From: Otis tarda
Taxonomy: Eukaryota > Chordata > Aves > Otidiformes > Otididae
Assembly (NCBI GenBank): GCA_026413225.1
Contig: CM048552.1
Coordinates: 26,649,001 to 26,713,000, forward strand
Direction of reading: 5' to 3'
DNA: 64,000 nt
Part shown: in pieces, positions 57,781 to 64,000 of the stretch
Layout of the letters: each line of letters begins with the position of its first letter
Position numbering within the stretch: position 1 is the stretch's first letter
Translations under genes and position numbers: made by a program
The notes under the pieces: model-generated
The model's input: only the letters and a program-made list of their open reading frames with translations
Databases searched by the model: none
Told to the model about the DNA's origin: nothing

Positions 57781-60700
57781 AAGAATATTAGTTTTTCAAC
57801 TCTTAATAAACTCTAGACATAAACATGATGAATATATACAGTATTTATTTCATTACCTGTCTTTCCTGGAATATCAATACTCCAAATAAAAAATTTCTTC
57901 CCCGAAATTTCTGTGATACTAATCACAGAAAATATAAAGAGTTTTACCGAGATTTCTAGATCTTCCAATCAATTTCATGCTCTTGTGTTGCACCTCCAAG
58001 ATACGACACCTTGGTATTTATCAGGCTCAAGCTTGCTCTATGATTCTCTAAACTCTGTACTATAGTAGCAGTTGGTACATTGCCGAACTCACATTAGTAA
58101 TCTGAGTTAAAGGCTGGTATTATTATTAACCCTGGATGGCTTGCAGAATGTCTACAAAAGGTGACTAAGAAAAGCAAGTTCTCTTTGGCTATTTTGGTAT
58201 TTACACAGGTGACATTTATAATGGAGACACCATCTCCATTGGACATTCTTGAGAACTACTTCATCATTTCCACAAGTCTTTTGTCTTGGATGGAGTTTTC
58301 CTGTTGGTAAAAAGGGGCAGCAGGAACATACTTAGCTCTCACATCACAAAAGAAGCACAAGGATGCTTGCTGGGGAAGATGTTTATGGGGAGGTGAACTG
58401 AACTCTCAGACAACATTTCTGGCATTTTGTGATAAATGTATGAATGGTTCCTCAGTGCACAGAGTTATTGAAGAATAATTTGGGTCATATTCTTAGCTGA
58501 TGTAAATTACCATTCCTTAGTTTACTTCACAGATGATTTTACATAATTTCAAATCCTGTTACACTATTTTTTGGTATTACTTCTAAAACTTTGCAATGGT
58601 GTTGCATGGTAGTTGCTTATATAAATGAAAATTACTTGCTTGCATACAATGTAGTGCTGGACAGCAGTGACCAGGATTGCTGTTTACAGATTTGAATCAA
58701 TTCAAATTAAATCTGACAGATGCCCATTAGTTGTAATGGGAGTTGCATCAACTCTCCATCACAAACAGGGAAGGAAAATACTATTCAATAACATGCTGGG
58801 AGATATATCTAGTGATAAAATGTAACTATAACATAAGAAATGAGATGAAAATATTTTACAACTAAAATGCTCCCAAGCATGGTTTAACAGTAATACTTTA
58901 GAAGAACAACACATCATTGCTATTTTGTACCAAAGTAAAATGCAGAAATCACTGCTTCAACGAACTGGATACTCAGCATCATCTTTGTGGGCACTCATAG
59001 GACACTCTTAAGTGAGTGTTCACTGATGTGAGGAAAAGGTCATCCTAGACGTGTCATCTCAGATATTTCACAAATCAAAGGAACTGGTGTTACCACGTAT
59101 TAAGGAGCTAATTCTGACTCTGCCAGAAACCTTGACTGTGTATAGCTGTGTTTCCTGAGGTGAAAAGTAAGAAGCAGATTATAATTATTGAATACAAAAT
59201 CTATTTTCTCTTTGCTGCAGAAAGAGTGGAGAAATACTCTGTGCTTGCCTTATACCTAGCTCAATAAGATTGCTCAAGAGTATCACAGAACCTGTGCTGG
59301 TGTTCATACTCAGTTCTACCTGTTTCTGTCCCTGTTCCTTATCTCTCTAATCACTTACATACATGCAGAAGTCGTGGTTTCAGAATGACCACTTTTCCTC
59401 CACTTGGCTGCTTGTGTTGTAAGCAGCAGGTGCTGTAAGCAGCAGGTGCTGGGCAGGAAAGGAGGTGTATGCAATGTCTTGCATCCTTGAAAAACTGGAC
59501 ATGAAATGTGTTTGAGCTAGAAATGACCAAGAAACCTGAAGCTCAGATATGGGAGGAGAGAAATTTATTAGTGCAGTTACACTGTTGTATTCTCAGAGAA
59601 GAAATAACAATCTGTAATATTTGCAATTAAAAAAAATGAAGCACTGACAAAAGGTCAAGCATTACCATAGGAAACATGTCAGTGCTAGATAAAGGAAAAA
59701 AAAAGAAAAAACAAACCAACAAAGAATCTTTTCCAGTAATCAGGAACATTTTGAAACAGTAGCTAAGAAACAAGTTACAACCAGATTGCAGAATCAGTTC
59801 TATGAAACATGCAGCTAGTTCAAGTCTTTAATAATAGGAGAAATTACAGTTTGCTGCGTTCACATAGCTGTGGTTAAGATTGCATCAGCATTTCTATTGT
59901 AACTCCATACTTCCACGGGTTTATAACTCAGCTGTACATGCTGGGAGTTTCTGTTGATTTTGTTTTGCACTGAAGCTTAGCTTTCTTATGCAATTTCACT
60001 AGCAAAATATTTAATCTTATTAAATACAAAAGCTTAGAAACAAGCTATAATACAGTCACTGTGGTCTGACTCTTTCTAGCCAAAGCGTACTTTGAGCACA
60101 TATGGTAGGAGGTGAAATGTTTATTTTAGACAATGGTAACTGAGAGCAAGTGAACCTTTGTGTATGTATCAGTGCATCTGTACTTGTCAAGTCAGTAAAG
60201 CATATGCAGTTCCACTTTAAGTGCTTTTTAAAGTCAACTGAAGTAGGGCTAAAAAACTGGACTGAGCAAAGCAGGGGTACAGATGTCTGAAGCAGAACCA
60301 TGCGTATCTGGGTAAAATGCTGCTATTTGAGGAACATTATATAGAAGTTGATGACTGATTGAGGTACAGGTTTTCCAGATGGGAGATAGAAGATCATTGT
60401 TTAAGAAAACTAAAATGCATATCTCCCTCAGTTCAGTAGCTCTGGCTGGCACTGAGTGTGCCTTCTCCATTATGTGGCACAACAGCAGCTGTGGGGCTGT
60501 TCTTCTGTTGTGGCTGAAGAGAGCCCTACGATTAATTGCAAGACTTATATAATGGATCATTTATTGGGAAATTTATTATGTATTCTAAAATACACATTTG
60601 AAGATACAACTAATAACTACTTTTTCCGAAATCCTCATTGACTAAATATGTATATATATTTTTTTTTTAAGTTATTATAGTAGTGTTAAAAATGCCTTTG

Positions 60701-61579
60701 CGGTAGCATTCTGCACAGTATTTGTGCTGGTCAGAATTGTGGTAAGCATAACAACTTAGAATTGTAGAGCTGCTTTTGTCCTATGGGACCTCTGAGTTGT
60801 TTACTGAGCTGTTTATTTGGTTGAGTGATTGTTTATTTTAGTTTAAAAAAGAATCTAATCACATGTTTACATTACAATAATTCTGCACATTGAGACATTT
60901 CTGGTGTGCCTTGCCACTGCTAAAAATAACCAGTATAATTTAAATTAATTTTGTCACCACTATTTCCTGTAAGTAACTATTGCAAAAATAGTTTAAATCA
61001 AATACTTCCAGCTCTACAATATCTGTTGTTTTGTGCTTTAGTTCCACACTAGCAGCAGCGGCAGTGGTTGCTGCATGCTGAGAAAAGTGCAAGGCTTGTG
61101 AGGTTTCTGGAGGCTGGCCGTCCCTGTGTCCAGTTTGAACCACGGGAATCTATGGGAATCTGCATAAAACTGGCCCCTGGGGAGTGCCAGGGGCCCAGAG
61201 CATCTTGAACAGGTCGTGCAAACTGGGAAAGGCATCTGAGAGCAGCAACACGGCAGTTTGCCTGGCAGTTTGTACAAGAAGGGCGGCACTCCACTGGTTG
61301 TCAGGCTGCTGCCTGCTCTGCTCACCCACAGGCTTTGGCTGTGGCCCCGACGGTCACCCTAGCTAGCTGTTGCCTGTGCAAACCTACCCAGCAGCTTTAG
61401 AAAGGCATATTAGGCAGTGCTTCGAGATCTTTGGAAGTGTGGTGGCAGAGAGTAGGTGAGTGCTGTGCTCTGCAGCAGCTGGGAGTCATTCACATAGCCA
61501 GCCTAGCCTGGGGCAAGTGGAGGTGGCCACCCAGACAGAGCTTCCTATCAAGTAAGCTGCTGCCCAGGTAGAGGACTGC
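57781..61579. other. Unique DNA, partly possible CR1 5' UTR at the right end
   Basis: No gene recognised. There is an 8-bp perfect hairpin at 58220-58240 (AATGGAGA/TCTCCATT, loop CACCA) and a 16-bp tandem duplication at 59419-59450. From about 61150 the DNA becomes G/C-rich, and it may already be the 5' UTR of the next CR1. Confidence 0.4.
59419..59450. repeat. 16-bp exact tandem duplication
   Basis: GTAAGCAGCAGGTGCT occurs twice without a gap. Confidence 0.9.
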
Positions 61580-63350
61580 AAACTATGCTATGCTTCTGAG
61601 TGGAGGAGAGTGCAAGCTCCACCTGTGCCTGGTGTTCTCTGGTGGATTAACTCTGGCAGAGGCTGGCGGAGACTACAACAGCTGCGCACATGAAAAGATG
61701 CAAAAGGAAGCAGAGAGGCTAGTAGTGGGTGACTCTGCTGAAAGGCACTGAGGCACCCATCTGCGAGCCTGATAGATACACAGTCAAGGGAAGTTTGCTG
61801 CTGAGCAGGAGCTGACATCCAGGATGTCATAGGGAGACTGTCACAACTGGTGGCAGAACAGCCAGAACAGACTACTACTATCCCCTATTTCTTTTCTATG
61901 TGGTCACTGACGGCATGGTAAAATGTAACATGGGCAAGATCAACCAGGACTTCAGAGCCCCGGTGGCACAAGTGAAGAGGACAAGGACCTAAGTGATGAT
62001 CTTCTTTATCTTGCCAGTCAGAGACAGAGGTGCATGTAGAAGTTGACACATTCTGCAGATCAACACCTGGCTTCGTGGCTGGTGGCATCACCAGGGCTTT
62101 GACTTCTGTGATCACAGGATGTTCTTTGATGAATTACTGAGGAGATCCGCCTCTCTAGAAGAGGAAGGAGAATCATTGCTGGGTAACAAAAAGGAGGAGC
62201 TGAAAGCCACTGTGCAGCTGGAAAGCTATGATCTGATCACTGTCACTGGAACCTGGTGGGATGAATCACACAATTGGAGTGCTGCCATTGATAGCTGGCA
62301 GAAGGAACAACATTCTTGTTAAACTGGAGAGATGTGAGTTTGATAGACAGATTATTCAACAGATAAGGAATTGGATGGATGACTGCATCCAAAGAGTTGC
62401 GGTCAACAGCTCAATGTTCAAATGGAGACCAGTAACAAGTGGTGTCCCTCAGGGATCTGTGCTGAGACTAGGGCTGTTCAATATGACATCAGTTAATGAC
62501 ATAGACAGTGGGATTGAGTGCACTTTCAGTAAGTTTACTCAAAGCTGAGTGGTGTAATTGATTTGCTGTAGGGAAGGGATATCATCCAGAGGTGCCTTAA
62601 CGGGTTTGAGGAGCAGGATCATGTGAATGTCATCAAGTTCACCAAGGCCAAGTGCAAGATCCTGCATCTGAGTCAGGGCAACCACCAGTATCAGTACAGG
62701 CTGGGCGATGAACTGATTGAGAGCAGCCCTGTGGAGAAGGACTTGGGGCTGTATTGGTAGATGAAAAATTAGGTATGAGCCAGCAATGGGAACTTAAGCA
62801 TGGCCAGCAAGTCAAGGGAGGTGATTCTCCCCCTCTACTCCACTGTCATGAGACCCGCCTGAAGTACTGCGTCCAGCTCTGGGGTCCCCACTGTAGGAAA
62901 GACATGGACCTGTTCGAGCAGGTGCAGAGGAGGACCACAAAGATCATCAGGGGACTGGGACACCTCTCCTATGAAGAAAAACTGAGAGAGTTGGGGTTGT
63001 TCAGCCTGGTGAAGAGAAGCCTCTGGGGAGACCTTATAGCAGCCTTTCAGTATATAAAAGGGGCTTACAAGGAAGCCGGAGAAAGTTTTCTTACCAAGGC
63101 CTATAGTGACAGGACAAGTGGCAACAGTTTTAAACTGAAAAATAAAGGTTGATTTAGATTGGACATAAGGAAGAAATTCTTTATTATGAGGGTGGTGAGA
63201 CACCGAAAAAGGTTGCCCAGTGAAGCTGTGGCTGTCCCATCACCTGATCTAGTGAAAAATGTACTTGTTCATAGCAGGGGGTTTGGAACTAGATGATTTT
63301 TAAATGTCCCTTCCAGCCCGACTCGTTATCATCTATCCTTGATTCTACAG
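61580..63350 (+). mobile_element. CR1 LINE, sense, internally deleted, keeps ORF1 part
   Basis: A sense CR1 with several parts of the element in order. It has the ORF1 esterase-like region (VVGDS at about 61722, then PLLLFHV-like and ILPVRDRG-like words to 62100). The start of ORF2 endonuclease follows (NKKEELKATVQLESYDLI...TWWDESHNWS, 62186-62280). After a deletion at about 62302-62320 come the RT palm ([22 protein letters not shown]), the thumb and C-terminus (62800-63150), and the 3' UTR ending TTGATTCTACAG at 63350. Frameshifts and stops abound. The 5' limit is uncertain and may reach 61150. Confidence 0.85.
62119..63152 (+). pseudogene. CR1 ORF2, endonuclease-RT chimera, broken
   Basis: Remains of ORF2 in three frames. 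Frame 62119-62322 gives the N-terminus of the APE endonuclease, including its conserved E/TWWDESHNWS motif (the usual TETWW here reads TGTWW). Frame 62261-62548 begins at the same place in another frame and passes straight into the RT palm with SGVPQGSVL. The catalytic motif C is destroyed: FADDTKLS is reduced to FTQS then a stop (62526-62548). Frame 62754-63152 gives the thumb and C-terminal part (KDMDLFEQVQRRTTKIIRG). The rest of the endonuclease, the linker and the RT fingers are missing. Not functional. Confidence 0.85.
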
Positions 63351-64000
63351 GTTTATGCTTACAAGCACCTTAGAGTTGATATTGCTAGGAAACACTTGTA
63401 TATACTCACACATCTGTAAATGATTAGCAAGAATTTCTTGGGGCTTAAGCAGGAACTTTAAGTTTTTTGCTGAATCCTATTGTGTTTTAAGGTTGGTACT
63501 GTTCCTACTGAAACAGCAGTTTCACAATTGACTTTCATGGGAAGAAAATTGCATGTGTAATTGCGTGCAACATTTAGGAAAAAAAAGGATCTGAAACAGT
63601 ACATTCTCCATGACACTGATTTCCACCAGTGTCCTTCTTACTGAGGTCTACTTTCTGTTCCCACTGGATCCCATTTTGATTGTCTTGAATGTTAAGAGAA
63701 CTCCTGAGATTTTAACCTTTGCCTAATACAGACGGTTAGTCTTCAACTGCTTCATGTGATTTTTGTTGTCTTTCTTCTGTCACTGTGGAATAGTTAAAAC
63801 ACATTGTATATACAAAGAATATACTGTTTTATTCTGTAAAGAAGTTTATCTCAGTTACAATGTTCTACTGAGATTAATTAGATTGGAAAGATATACTGCA
63901 CTGTTTATGATGTTATCTGCAATGTTTACATGGAAAGTTTCCTTGTTGTGGTAAAGAAGCAGGAAACAAAGTTCCCTACAAAATATCTCCCTAGAGAGGT
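63351..64000. other. Unique AT-rich DNA
   Basis: No gene or element recognised up to the window edge. Confidence 0.5.

Noticed and set aside
58220..58240. Perfect 8-bp hairpin AATGGAGA/TCTCCATT
   Set aside because: By rough estimate, several stems of this length are expected by chance in 64 kb. It is isolated and has no supporting context.
1..64000. CRISPR arrays, bacterial operons, tRNA or rRNA genes
   Set aside because: No regularly spaced identical repeats, no ribosome-binding-site/ORF runs and no tRNA- or rRNA-like sequence were seen. The sequence is vertebrate non-coding DNA.

Overview
The window looks like avian nuclear DNA from a gene-poor, AT-rich, non-coding interval. The evidence is a set of CR1 LINE copies. 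Several are cut off at the 5' end, and their 3' ends carry the short tail motif typical of bird CR1 (ATTCTATG/ATTCTGTG). There are also several solo LTRs of a type widespread in birds. The species cannot be told from this sequence. I found no host exon, tRNA, rRNA or CRISPR array that I can support. All convincing protein-coding similarity belongs to CR1 ORF1/ORF2, and only one CR1 copy keeps a long open frame.

Layout. 0-2.3 kb: unique DNA, then a sense CR1 (1290-2236) whose reverse transcriptase was removed by an internal deletion. 3.7-6.3 kb: two independent solo LTRs of one ERVL-like family, both antisense; the first (3763-4595) has a perfect 5-bp target duplication TTACT. 8.3-9.3 kb: antisense CR1 with a decayed RT active site. 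12.85-16.2 kb: a nested complex. It holds a candidate older LTR with a U3-type promoter (12853-13316), an unidentified repeat or retroviral leader-like sequence, a CpG-rich solo LTR inserted in it (13417-14138, target duplication GGGTC), and a young antisense CR1 (14341-15600) with an open 385-residue RT frame. 16.9 kb: short CR1 tail. 18.85-20.17 kb: very old antisense CR1/L3-like LINE. 20.99-21.44 kb: CR1. 22.1-22.58 kb: second copy of the unidentified repeat, followed by a short solo LTR (22586-23007). 26.57-27.38 kb: sense solo LTR of the same family. 28.7-29.3 kb: two abutting CR1 fragments. 35.43-36.18 kb: antisense solo LTR. 39.5 kb: internally deleted CR1 tail. 40.9-41.5 kb: hairpin cluster and degenerate repeats. 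42.0 kb: CR1 tail. 42.1-55.9 kb: almost no recognisable repeat. 55.9-57.8 kb: second very old CR1/L3-like stretch. 61.6-63.35 kb: sense CR1 keeping parts of ORF1, endonuclease and RT but with an internal deletion.

Nothing here works as a gene system. The window is best read as a record of successive retroelement insertions. The oldest are the 18.9 and 55.9 kb CR1/L3-like remnants. Next come the eroded LTRs at 3.8 and 26.6 kb. The youngest appear to be the 14.4 kb CR1 and the CpG-rich LTRs at 5.2 and 13.4 kb. All repeat identities come from remembered family features and internal comparison; no database search was possible.
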